Source: Lithospermum erythrorhizon
Lineage: Eukaryota; Streptophyta; Magnoliopsida; Boraginales; Boraginaceae
Direction: 5' to 3'
Assembly: GCA_019722365.1 (NCBI GenBank)
Contig: JADFUC010001346.1
Span: 62,001 to 126,000, forward strand
DNA length: 64,000 nucleotides
A program made the position numbers and the translations under genes. Positions 49,839 through 62,135 of this stretch are shown one piece after another. Under the pieces are notes generated by a model. It did no database searches, was not told the origin of the DNA, and worked only from the letters and a program-made list of their open reading frames with translations. The first letter of the stretch is position 1. Each line of letters starts with the position of its first letter.

Positions 49839-52537
49839 TGAGTGTGTTTTGGTGAGTGGACTAGCATGTGCTTATCACAAGCCTACAATCACAAGCCTAC
49901 AATTTGTCTTCTGTTGGATTCTTGAAACTTAGAAGGTAAGCTCACGGTCATTTTGCTCACATGAATTAAAAAATAAACACCCTAATATAATCAATAAATT
50001 TATATTTGATTAAGCATTAACTACTAATCGCTCCTAAGAATCGGTAAAAAATTATAAATAAATTTCCTTTTAAGATTCAACTACTGGGTTTATCCTCTTC
50101 TCTATTTTCTTTTTTCATTTCTAGATAAATATTTTCGAGGTGACATCTTATAAAATAAAAAAATAAATAACTAAACAAAAAATAACAAAATAAACAATAA
50201 AAATTATACAATTAAGAACGAAAATTTATAATAAAATAACTTACATAACAATCAAATTAAAGGAAAGTGATCACCGACGATAAAATTGAATGACACAAAT
50301 GCTAAAGAACCCATAGTGTCAATTAAAATATGATAATTGATTATTGACATTTATCAACTTATTCTTCCAAATTTCAATTTGCATATGCATATATAATGCC
50401 TAACTTTTTTTTTATTTTCTAGTCTCTACTTATAATGCTCCATTTCAACATAAATAAACAATATATCAATATATGTAAATAATACGTATTCGCTATATCG
50501 TATTCAGTTCTATAACAGACACTCAGAATGTATCAATATCAAATAATAAAATTCTTCTCATTTCTCTTATTCTCTGCCTATTTACTTTGCTTATGCTATA
50601 TTCATAAATGTAATTAAATAATAAAGAATGGAGTAAATTAATGATTGTTTGAATACATTTAATAATGTGACATTTAGATTAATTAGGTTGAATCGATTTA
50701 AGAGACGAAATTTATTTCTTTCATTTGGGCTAGTCTATTCCCTATTTGGAATTACTAGACAAGCCAGAACTGTGGCCAAACACAAAATATAGCTTATAAT
50801 GACTAAATTCGAAATTTTAAAATATGGAGTCCTCCTGCTGTGGCGGCCTCACACCGCCTAGTTGGCCCTTGTTCACATAATCGAATTGCCTAAAGAAATA
50901 ACCAAGATTCCTAATTTTTTAAAAACAATGGTTCAGATTTTTTGTAAAATGGTAGGAAAGATTGGAAATTGTTGTAACCTTTAACTATATAAAAAAAAAG
51001 GCAAGTTCGAGGCTCGATTAGTTTATGATTAAGATAAGCTTGTCAATTTGTCTTTTATATAAAAAAATATCGATAAAATTTATTAATTAAGGTTCTCCAA
51101 TCTGACTGATTATACACGACATTAATCCGCAACCCTACACGACATTAATCTCAACCCATCTCACATGAGTCACCCAAATACCCGATCTTCTCATGCACAA
51201 CTCTAAATGCTGATATTGAAATTTGTATTGAAAAATTCACTACTAAATCAAATAATAAAATATTAAATATCTATTAAAGAATTCAATGAAAATTTATAAT
51301 TTAATTTGCTTCGGATTATTTTTATTAACTAATTGATTATATTCAGAAAATTTATTGACATGCCACATTTATTTTACATTATTATTCAATCATAAAATTA
51401 TTTAAAATTCTAACCCCAAAAAAGTAAGTCCAATATAAGAGAGTCACATTTTTTTAATTTTTTTTTTGTAAATTAAATACGGTTGTTACAAATAATAAAT
51501 ATAAAATTTCTAACAAACATAATACTAGAGCTGGAAGGCTTAAAAAAATATTATAAAATAATAATACTTTTACAAAAGCTTCGAATCGAGACCTCTTAGC
51601 CGAAACTCAAGACAAGCCACCCGCCCACGGTAAGAGAGCGCGTGATTATGGAGTGATTGGGTCAGAATTGTGAAACTACAAAAGCCAATTTGGAATTTTG
51701 TTTTTCCAAGGGTGGGGCTAGGTGCATTGAACCTGGACTAGCTGGAGAGACGAGAATTGAATCCAACACTACAACTTATGGAAATCAATTATCCAGTGAC
51801 GCGAGTAATTACGAACACCAAGTAGGGATCCTATAAGCGCGGACCTTTCTTGTTCGTGATTGTTCAGTCGAATACATATAAATTCAAATATGAAAAATTA
51901 ATGTCGTAATTATATATTAAATGTATTTGTTACATTAGAAGAAAAAAATATATGATTTTGCAAATTACTTTTATGTAATTTTTATGATTCGTAGATGCGT
52001 CACTAGCTACTACGGAGTACTGTAGTTAAGGTGTTACAAACAGTGGTTTATATGAAATTAACAATATTGGATTAAATATATTCCACTGTAGTACGCTAAA
52101 AAGATCACCTATTAAGAAAAATAATATTATCTCGAAGTGGCTCTTAGATTACTTTAATAGTTGTGACAATCTTTTAAGGATGGAGAGAGTATTAATCATA
52201 TTTCTCATGTAATATGCTTAAACATGGTCATTAACATAGTATAACATACTGATTATGCAGAAACAGAAAATGTCTGTTTGGTTTGAAATCTGAGAGCTAG
52301 CAATTCACTCATCCAATCTAAAGCTATTTCATTAAATTCTTCCATGATTCACCTGAAATTATAAGAGCTTCTGTTCTCACACTCAAATATGACAACTAGT
52401 AAAATCTATATTACATCAAAGTTATGGGTAAAGGTAACTCATCTTTCTGACCAACCTAGAGATTAAAACTAAGAGTGAACAAACTCAAGGGTCAAGATCT
52501 AGGCTAATCATTGTAAAGTTGAACCAGTGAACTTCTT
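49839..52537. other. Intergenic region between BIG BROTHER-like gene and SIR
   Basis: No gene supported. AT-rich, with one TACTCCGTA-type 9-mer (reverse orientation) at 52011-52019. The segment at ~52130-52195 resembles the end of a MITE (GGATGGAGAGAGTATTA). Confidence 0.5.
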
Positions 52538-55007
52538 CTAGTGCTTCTGAACATCGATGCGAACCTCAGTGTAACAAATTGGGCATGCCTGTCAAATGTA
52601 CTGTTATTTAGAGTTTCGAAGTTAACCATTTTTAATTGATATGGAGTCACTGTCATTACCTTGTTAATACCAAGCCATTTCCTACAACAATCTGCATGAT
52701 AAATGTGTTTACAGGGAAGAGTCATGCGCTTGTCGCCTCGTTTATATTCCATTTGGCAAATGACACACCTTAGCACAGGGAAAAAAAACTAGTATTACTC
52801 AATCTATTTTAAAGTAAGAAATCCGAATATGCAAAAGTGAAACAACAACCAGCAATAGGCCATAATGTTTACGGGAGCATGCCATTTGTACACACATAAA
52901 ACAGAAGTTATCCAAAAGACGGTCTAGGTCTCGACGATACCATACTGCAATTTTATATGTTCAATTAGAAATTTCACTTCAATTCTTATCACGTAGAACT
53001 ATTTCACGCCCTCCATCTATATGAAGGTTGAAGCCTAATAAATATTTTTGACATAAATTTACCTCTCTTTTCTTGACCGCTTCCTTGAAAATAAGCTGCG
53101 TTTGTACTTCGAAACTGGCAAACTAGATATTAGATCTTCAGGTAGTCCTCTGCTCTGGGTTCCCACTACCTCACCCAGTTCAAGCAACTCCTGTACACGA
53201 ATAAATAACATTAACAACGAAATATACCCGCCATGAAAGAAGGAATAAACCGATGTGGTCTTAGTGTCTTACTTTGGTAAATCTCCTAAATAGATTTGCA
53301 AGTTTTTATTGAAAGCATTGCCCATTTATTAACGAACAAATCTTGTTATTCGGACAAAGGAATCTAAGCAATGGAGAAAAATAAAACGATCCATTGACTT
53401 GAGATATGCAAATACATTTCCCCAAATTTAGAAGCAATAAGAAATGAAAATCCCCTCCAGCCTAGGTAACATAAGCTTACAGGGGTACCAAAGCTGTTAT
53501 CTCATAATACAAGTTTGTAAATAGTTCCAACATGGCTATATCAGTTGCCTCTAATGTACTGGAATATCTTATTAAGCTGAATTCGGGTCAAATCAATATT
53601 TGTTGAGCATCATTAAACGGAACTTGTCCATTTCCTAACTAATAAATATACACACACCATCTCATCAGGTGCTTTGAGTGGTTTGACCTGACCTATAGAA
53701 ATCCTTTTATGATGAGCACATAGAGCATGCTTATGACTATAGCTCGAAGCTATTTGTGTTTGAAACCATTGGTAGTTTGACAACATGAATGAATTGAAAG
53801 GCGCCTAAGACAAAACCTTTCAAGTCGTACCTCATAGGTCATGTTGTCAGGATCAATATTATCTTGCCAAACTACCTGAAATGTGTGGAAACAAGATAAC
53901 TTATCAATATCCTGGTAAGATGATATAGAACGAAGTGCTCATGTGGTTCAAACAGTGAAGAAACAAAGTCACCAATAACAATATTGCACGAACCTCCTCA
54001 CGATTACTCTGATGATTGCGCGGACCTATAACACAGTAATAATAAATTAATCAAATCAAATAGCGCATAAGGTGATGGATAGTACTAGAAATCAAGAGTA
54101 AATATTATCATGTCAAACTTGTTCTATTCAAAATTCCAATAATGTATTTAGAACAATTCCATGACAATTATAGATCAGAGTGATATTATAACTCAAATCT
54201 TACACTCCATTGGAATAGAATCTGCATTTGGACCTGCAATCCCTCCCCGCTGCCCACGACTAGCTGTTGTCTGCTCGTTTGTCAGCGGGTGAGGGTTTTC
54301 CGCTGGACGACTAGTATATTCACCATTGCCCAGAGACTGATTGCTGAACAAATAGTTGTCTCCATAATTATAATTATAGTAAGAGAAACTCCCAGGTTCA
54401 GTGAAACCATACTTGTAAAAATTGTTGCTCATTGATGGATAAACATTCTCCTACACAGATCAAACACATTCATATAATACTTTCTAACAAATCAATGCTA
54501 ACGATTTCAACTAATTACAATCAAATTAATGGAAACATCAAGAAACCAATAATCCAGCACCCAAAAGAACATAAAAATGGAATCTTTAGTTAAAGAATGT
54601 AAATATAAATTGATCACAACATCATTCGGCACCCACAATTGCTCATTGCTTCAACTAATTACAATCAAGTCATCAATACTCCAGCACCCAAAAGAGCATA
54701 AAAAATGGAATCTTTAGTTAATGAATGCAAGTATAAATTGATCACAACATCATTAGGCACCCACAATTGCTAATGACTTCAACTAATTAATAATCCAGCA
54801 CCCAAATTAGCATTAAAATGAAATATTCGAGTCAAATAAAAATGCAAAAAGTAGAAATTATACCTGAGAGTAAGAAGATGGATCAGCAAAAATGAAATTA
54901 ACATGATCATAAGCAACCCCACCAAAGAAATCAACAAAACTACCTAAAGAATTATAAGGCATTCCATTTGAATATTGAATTTCCATTTCTGGGTTGTTCC
55001 AGTTCAT
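52538..55007 (-). CDS. BB: RING E3 ubiquitin ligase, BIG BROTHER-like
   Basis: Six exons on the minus strand: 55007-54864, 54450-54204, 54025-53994, 53875-53831, 53190-53063, 52768-52660, plus the last coding segment 52588-52538, i.e. seven coding exons; phases agree and give about 251 aa (Arabidopsis BB 248). BB marks growth regulators for degradation and limits organ size. Visible: an acidic/aromatic N-terminus (MNWNNPEMEIQYSNGMPYNS), the conserved VVWQDNIDPDNMTYE and ELLELGEVVGTQSRGLPEDL, basic SLFSRKRSRKER, then the RING finger CVICQMEYKRGDKR / LPCKHIYHADC / ACPIC with all zinc ligands. It ends VRIDVQKH. The frame is intact. BIG BROTHER-RELATED is the alternative, but the length and N-terminus fit BB better. 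Confidence 0.92.
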
Positions 55008-55221
55008 TTTTCTATCAAATAAACATAAAAAAGAACAACCCAATAAGAGGAAGAAGAAGAAGAAGAGAAGAGTGAAAGTGAAACTATAAATGGAATAATA
55101 TATCTTTGTTTGTTGAATTGTCACATTAGTTAAAGATAAAGAAGATTGAGAAAAAGAATGATTCTTGTAATAGAGAGAGATTAAAGAAGTTCCGACATTG
55201 CTTTCATTTGCTTTGCTTTTG

Positions 55222-55264
55222 ATTCTCTCTCTCTCTCTCGCTCTCAATTTCTCTCAATCTCTCT
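55222..55264. repeat. CT-rich microsatellite in the BB-like 5' leader
   Basis: (TC)n with interruptions; on the transcribed minus strand it is a GA-rich leader tract, common in plant 5' UTRs. Confidence 0.8.
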
Positions 55265-55330
55265 AGTTTTTGTTCTGCGCATGAGAACTAACAAAAGCTC
55301 TATTGAGTGTGCTCTCATCACAATGGGAAA

Positions 55331-55339
55331 CAATATATA
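55331..55339 (-). promoter_or_regulatory. TATA-like element of the BB-like gene
   Basis: TATATATTG on the minus strand (plus CAATATATA), about 325 bp upstream of the start codon. Positional inference only. Confidence 0.3.
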
Positions 55340-55921
55340 CACACCCAAATAGTATTTTTTTAATACTGAAATGAATATTTTATTCCTAAATATAAGTTCA
55401 GCATCACGATGGTCTCCTCTATATTTTGTTTTTTATTTTTTGTTCACCAAATTGTAAAAATTTAATATTGGTTCGACCGACTTCAGATTAGGTGTACCTT
55501 GTTTATGTGTTAATTTCTTATACAAATATAAATACACGTGTTGTTTACATTTTATTTCATTTTAAAAATCGATCTAACAATGATTTTATATTATGTTATT
55601 TTGTATATTGAAAGTTATAATTGACACAAATGTTTAAGTATATTGTGTATCGATACTTCATTTGGGAAATACATGATTTACTTCAATGGGAACGAGATGA
55701 ATATATGAAGATATTATATGAATTCGTTATCTCTATTTTAATTTTGATATATATACATTTATAAGTGTGTATTATCAATCATTTAGTCACTCCTATAACT
55801 CTATAAGTGTAATAAATTAAGTGTTACTAAGTTAAGATAAGATAAATAAAATGTCAAAGTTAGAATTAGTAATATATTAAATGAACAAATGGTATTTTTA
55901 TCTAATGACTAGTAAAATACG

Positions 55922-57300
55922 TAAGGCCAGACGCGAACAATTCAACGAAATATTTACGTGATAATAATCTTATTAGTATAACAAATTAATCAAATATAAA
56001 TATCAAACCGTAATCAATATTTTTGTTTACCTAAACGCCTAATGTAATCCATAACCTGCTGATAATATAATTTGATCAAGAACTAATCAAAAATAAAGAA
56101 ACCGATACAAAAAAATAGATACGATATTTGAAAATTACCTAAAATTATTAATTAATGAAAAATATACCAATAATTCAAATTAGAAGAAATATCATTTTAA
56201 TATTTCTTGCTTCTTACTCAACATAACAATATTATCGCCTTTCAAATAAATTCAACAATGTAAACATCCTAAGAAAACGAATAAAATGATATCATCTCCT
56301 GTGTGTATTGGCTGAAATTGCGTAGAATACCTAATATAAAATAATTTTGCTTATTTATAAGTGAACAAATAATACGTAACTCTCAAATCTCGCTAAATAA
56401 CGACTAATGTAACTTCCAAACATTTTAATGAGTTATAATAACAATGATGTAAATACATAAATATAATTATTAATTTTAATTATTTAATTATCATTATTTT
56501 TTTTGTAATTAAATTTCAAAGGTGGAATTGTTTAAGAATATATAACTTTTGTGACATTTTAATGAAATAGAATTACAATTAAAGTAAATACATATATATT
56601 ATTATATTTCATCGCATCGATTCAAATCAACTCAGATGGATGATTATATTATAAAAATATATTTAGTGATATATTTCTATTTTAATGTATATATAATCAA
56701 CATGTATTGCTCCAACTTAATTAAAAGCATAAAGATAATTTTTTATTTTGCATGCTCGAATGTTCTATATTCACGCTATGTTTTAATATTTAGTTTATAT
56801 AAAATTAAAGAAATTATAAAATTCATGCGACTTTCATTTATACTGTTAATTCATACGCACGATTTTTATGTAATTTTATTATAAAAATATAATATTTTAT
56901 TTATTATTTCATTAAAATATTTAGTATCTTTTTGCTCTATAGTAAAATATTTACATGTCAGATGTCTATATTCATATGTTTTCAATTTTAATTTATACGA
57001 AAATTAAATAATGATAAAAGTAATGTAACCTTCAAGTGATACTTTCTTATTTTGATTTAATCATTTACACAAAATTAAAGAAATGATAAAATTCATGTAA
57101 TCTCCATGATAGCCTTCTTAATTTATTTAATCACTTACATTAAAATTAAAAGATACAATTCAAGTAAATCCCATCACACCTTATTAATTCTATTTAATTC
57201 ATCATCATCGCATGCCTTGAACATTATGTAACTTCATATTTGTGGATATTTTAGTTTTACAAAAAATGAAAGAAACACCTTTTATTTGGTTCAAACTTAA
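55922..57300 (-). mobile_element. Possible Helitron-like element
   Basis: On the minus strand the putative 3' end is TCGCGTCTGGCCTTA followed by CGTATTTTACTAG, i.e. a GC-rich patch and then CTAG. Near 57260 the phrase GAAAGAAACACCTTTTATTTGG resembles GGAAGAAACACCTTATTGG next to the terminus at 28285. Inside, GTAAATACATAAATATAATT (~56449) also matches the 27.6-28 kb copies. The 5' TC end is degenerate. Family link moderate, class assignment weak. Confidence 0.35.
57000..57205 (+). repeat. Tandem repeat of ~70-bp units (3 copies)
   Basis: Units starting near 57000, 57071 and 57142, each built on AAAATTAAA(G)AAATGATAAA, ATGTAATCTCC-like and TTTAATCA(C/T)TTACA stretches. A related unit is seen near 56800. 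Confidence 0.65.
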
Positions 57301-60300
57301 AGATTGAAATGAGACGCTAAGCCACCTATTACGCAATCGATTTCTCAAATATTTGATATTTTATGTTTTAATTCAAAATCATTCCTAAAATTACAGAAAA
57401 CCCACCTCAATTTTTTCCAATTAATATTTTATTTTTGGAAGGAATATTTCATCACAAACAACTCTTTTAATATAATATAAAAATACAAAGAAAATACGAC
57501 GTTCATAGGTATATTATACCAAACCGAGATATCCATAAAGAGATACAAATACTTTTAACAATTGACGTCTTCGACTAAATATATCGATTTAATCGACTAT
57601 CAATATAAGATCATCGACTGCTTTGTTTTTATGTCATTAAATTAGTTTGATTTTAAAAGAATAGTTTAAATTTTAAGCGATCCTAATATATAAAATTCAT
57701 ATCTCCACGAAATTAAATAATATTGATAAAACGTTAATAAATTAATAATATATAACATACGGCGATATTCTTTAATCAACTACGAAGTTATACATGCAAA
57801 TCAATAAAAATAATCAAGTATTCAATATACACCTTGAATCATTAAACACGCATCTAAAAGTATAAATAAACAAAGTTAATTAAAAGCGAATGATGCGATG
57901 ATATCCTCAAACAATACGTATATGTTTACGGTAGCTCTTCAACCGAGCATAATCTTTTACGATGCGCAAGATAAAAGTATTTATGAATACTTAATGCTAT
58001 TCCATTTTTTTTTTATTTGACAAGTTGTATATCGACGTAAACTCAATTCATTAATTACTAATTATTTATTATTTTAATAAATGTAAAGTTATATCATTGA
58101 TTCGCTCAAAATAATTTCATAAGCATTATTTTCTTATAATTTTTGGAACATGTAGCTAAGCACACTGATAACAGCCACCTCGATATACGAAAACGCCAAC
58201 AAAAAACGAACGAAGAAGAGTTAATTCCATTAACTCCAAGCAACTTTAGATTTTTGCAGGTAATGACAATTCTAAGAATTAATAATGCTAGTTTTAATAA
58301 ACATAACTCTTTTATTCACACTTTTATATATGTTAATTAATAATTATATAGATTTAGCTAAAGAAAGTAGCATTAAAACCCGATGGGAATCATTCTTATT
58401 GAAGAATGTAGATAGGTTGGTTGTACTTCTTGCGATATGAAGGTGTTGTCTATACTTTGATTTAAGAGCAATTACAAATCAAGTATATCAACATCAGAAA
58501 GTGAGTTGAATCTTGATGATAGAGAAAAGTCCTACCAAGATAACAATTAGATGGTGATCTACACAAGTAAGTGAGAGTTAGGAATCTTGAAGTGTAAAAA
58601 TTAGTCGCACTAGGCTTGTTTGAGGGACATACATCATAAGAACTTCTATAAGTCTTCAGTTTTTTAATGATCAAAATACATGCCATATCTTTGAAAATTT
58701 GAGACACCATCCTCGACTTCTAAATTTAGTTGTGATAAAAAAATGGCATGCTTAGCCTTTTATGTAATACCTTGCGTGTTGAAAACAAGCATCATTTCCA
58801 ATCATTATTGAGAATGCATAAGAGCATTATTGTATTTTGCACATGTTTCCTTTGATGACCCACCTGTCAACCTAATCTCAGGACTTAGAAGAAACTGAGC
58901 ATAAAGTGGTTTGGCTAACTCATATTTCAGTGGAAGCAGCATTCATAGCTTCATATCTACTCATCCCCACCACATGCTACCCACAAAAGGAGATCACCAT
59001 CTGCCTACTCATTCCATTTTCTTTCTTAATTTTCCTACTTTCAGTAGGAGTTTTGTGTGTGTATATTGTTACCACTATTAAAGAACAAAAGAGGAGATAG
59101 AACAAGTAGAAAATGAATACTACTAGTTATGAGACATGTTTGCCAATTGCCACTTGCCAGTGCTTTTACAATGTTTCGTAAATTGTAATTCATCCGCACT
59201 AATTTACTGATCACAAAAATAAAACGTACCTTTATTAAGAAGCTCGATTAATATTACTATCCTAAAAAATTATTTTATCAAAAAACACTTTAATTAATCA
59301 TGAAACAAAAATTGCTATTACAGATAAAATGTAAAAATCAAGATAAAGCTACATCAATTCCTATATAATCAAAGCAGTGTTAAATGCAGAAATTTTGCTA
59401 CAAGTAAATTGGGACGGAGTAAAATATATGAAAATGATAATGTTCAATTGATGTGGTTACCTAAAATGCATCATAATCAGTTTGAATTATCAAACAACAG
59501 TTTTAAACTAGTTTAAACGAACCGATTATCTATGTTTAATGAAACACTCAATTCGATAACATCTCTAATCTCAACAAACACCACATCTAGAGATGTCAAT
59601 TTTACTCAATCCGAAGAACCCAACTCGATTACCCGCTCTGTTAATTATCTAGTAAGACCCGAGTTAAACATGTTACCAGATACTCGACACAACATATTAA
59701 TTACCCAACTTAATAAATTACATGTACCCAATACATGTTAAGCTTTTTATTTTTATTTTTCATTTTTTAAAACATTTAAAAACTTGTAAATGGCTCATAT
59801 AAACACCACATAATGCTCAAGGAAAAAAAAACTAAGAAAAATCAAAGCTATTGCCGCCGAAAGACTCGAACTGCTTCAACTTGTTCACTGTGGTGGTGGG
59901 AAGAAAATCTCTTCTGCTATTGCCGATAACGGCTGCTCGTTACTCGGTCAAAAAACCCAACTCGATAAATATTTGAGTCGGATTCAATTAAAAAAAGATT
60001 ATGAACAAGCGAAACAATTAATTAACCAACTCGATAAAGTGTGAATGAAATATTTGGCCAATACCCACTCGAACCTTAAAACAAAACGACCCTCAGCACC
60101 TCCACTATCATTGTCGCAGCAGCAGCACCACCATCATCACCGCCGCCACCACAACCAACTCCGCCTCCTCATCTCCAAGTATTCTTGAATCCTATATCTA
60201 TAACCATATTTATTACTATAAAATCATTTGCTTTAATTGAATTGCTTAGCTAGCTTTGTTGTATTAACTTTAATTGTTTTGTGACCATTTCATACTAAAA

Positions 60301-60492
60301 ACTTGTTTTAGTTTAGTAGTAATAGTGTTTGAGGTACAAGATTATTAGCTAATTTTATGCACACCCTTGTATAAAAATGCAATCTTTTCATATTTGACTT
60401 ACATTGTAAGAAGGAAAACATTAATATATCTCATTAATCTTTAATAGTTTTTTGTTTTTGTTTACATTCTTTGTAGGATAAAAACAATCAAA
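57301..60492. other. Intergenic region and PPR 5' leader
   Basis: No gene supported to ~60050. The 59532-59741 and 58906-59100 open frames have no recognisable domain. 60050-60180 is CAC/GCC-rich and may be the PPR 5' leader, with a possible leader intron ending at TTTGTAG just before 60478. Confidence 0.4.
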
Positions 60493-62135
60493 ATGAACAA
60501 TTTTGAATATAAATTGAAACTATTGAAAAGCAGTGTCAAAGGCTTGGAAATGTTGTATGGTTCCATGATGAAATACAATGCAACACAGGATTGCTTACTA
60601 TTGAATCAATTTATAATTGCATGTGGGAATGCCAAGAAAATGGATCTGGCTGTTTTCGCCTACACGCAGTTGGATAATCCTAATATATACATCTATAATG
60701 CAGTAATCGGGGCATTTATTCGTTGTTTTCAGCCGGTTCAAAGCATTCGTTTTTATATGAAGATGTTAAGAGATCAAGTTAGACCTACAAGTTTCACATT
60801 TCCCCCAATAGTCAAAGGGTGTGGATACTTGGGTGCGTTGGTATTAGGAGAAGCAGTTCACGGACATATTTGGAGACATGGGTTTGTGTCGAATATGTTT
60901 GTTCAGACTGCATTGGTTGATTTTTATTCAAGCCTTGGTAAAATTGCTATGTCAAGAGAAGTATTTGATTCAATGCCTATAAGAGATATGTTTGCTTGGA
61001 CTACTTTAGTTTCTGCTTATATTCAGTCTGGGGATTTAGGTACTGCTCTGAAGTTTTTTGATCAGATGACTGAAAAAAATGCTGCTTCTTGGAATACCAT
61101 GATTCATGGATATGCGAAAATAGGAGACGTGGAGTCTGCTAAGTGCTTGTTTCAAAGAATGCCCGAGAAGGATCTAATCTCGTGGACAACAATGATCAAC
61201 TGTTACTCTCAGAATCAGCGATATAGTGAAGCATTAGAAATTTTTACTGAGATGAAGGATAAAGGGATTAAGCCAGATGTAGTAACCATGACAACTATTA
61301 TTTCGGCTTGTGCTCATCTAGGGGTTGCAGACCAAGGGAAAGAAATGCATCTTTATTTGATGCAAGAAGGATTTGAAATTGATGTTTATATAGGCTCTGC
61401 TTTAGTTGACATGTATGCAAAATGTGGGATCTTGAATAGATCTCTGGTTGTATTTTATAAACTACAAGAGAAAAATCTATTTTGTTGGAATTCTGTTATT
61501 GAAAGTCTGGCAGCTCATGGGTATGCAAAAGAAGCACTTGAAATGTTCCGCAGGATGCAAAAGGAGGAAATATCTCCGAACAGTGTGACTTTTGTCAGCG
61601 TCTTAAGTGCTTGCACTCATGCAGGATTTGTGGACCAGGGTCGAACTATTTTCCAAAATATGAGTCGTGAGTTTTCCATTTCTCCAGCAATCGAACATTA
61701 TGGATGCATGGTTGATCTATTATGTAAAGCTGGTTTGCTTCAAGAAGCACTAGAATTAATTACAAGCATGCCAATGAGATCCAATTCTATCATTTGGGGG
61801 GCTCTCTTAGGTGGGTGTAAGCTTCATAAGAACTTGCATATTGCTCAAGTTGCAGTGGACAACTTGATGCTTTTGGAACCAAAAAAAAGTGGTCACCACA
61901 TGCTATTAGTTAATATGTACGCTGAAGCAAATCGATGGAGCGATGTCTCTAAGCTCAGGGCAAAAATGAAAAAAGTCGGGGCTGAAAAGACATGTCCTGG
62001 ATCTAGCTGGATTGAACATTGAAGTGGACAAGAAAGAAAGCTTACCAGTTCTCTGTTTGTGATAATCATCATCCATTATGGAGTGAAATATACTCAATGT
62101 TGTATGAGATAGATGCACAGCTTAAACTCCCATGA
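60493..62135 (+). CDS. PLS-class pentatricopeptide repeat protein with E domain, C-terminus frame-shifted
   Basis: Intronless coding region. The ATG frame gives 509 aa and stops at 62022. PPR proteins bind organellar RNA for editing, splicing or stabilisation. Repeats are clear: VYNAVIGAFIR-type, AWTTLVSAYIQSGDLGTALK, SWNTMIHGYAKIGDVESAK, SWTTMINCYSQNQRYSEALE, TFVSVLSACTHAGFVDQGR. The E domain follows (SIIWGALLGGCKLHKN to CPGSSWIE). Directly after GSSWIE the frame shifts twice by one base (near 62020 and 62050). In the shifted frame the E+ segment continues (YQFSVCDNHHPLWSEIY, ALQ-like DAQLKLP) to a stop at 62133-62135. So the true gene probably ends at 62135 and the ~35-residue E+ tail is lost in the sequence as given. 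No DYW domain. No strong targeting peptide seen. Confidence 0.9.

Noticed and set aside
58906..59100. Possible copia RNase H tail (VEAAFIASYLL)
   Set aside because: Only a short, weak resemblance to STAEAEYIA; followed by a hydrophobic stretch with no other copia block nearby.
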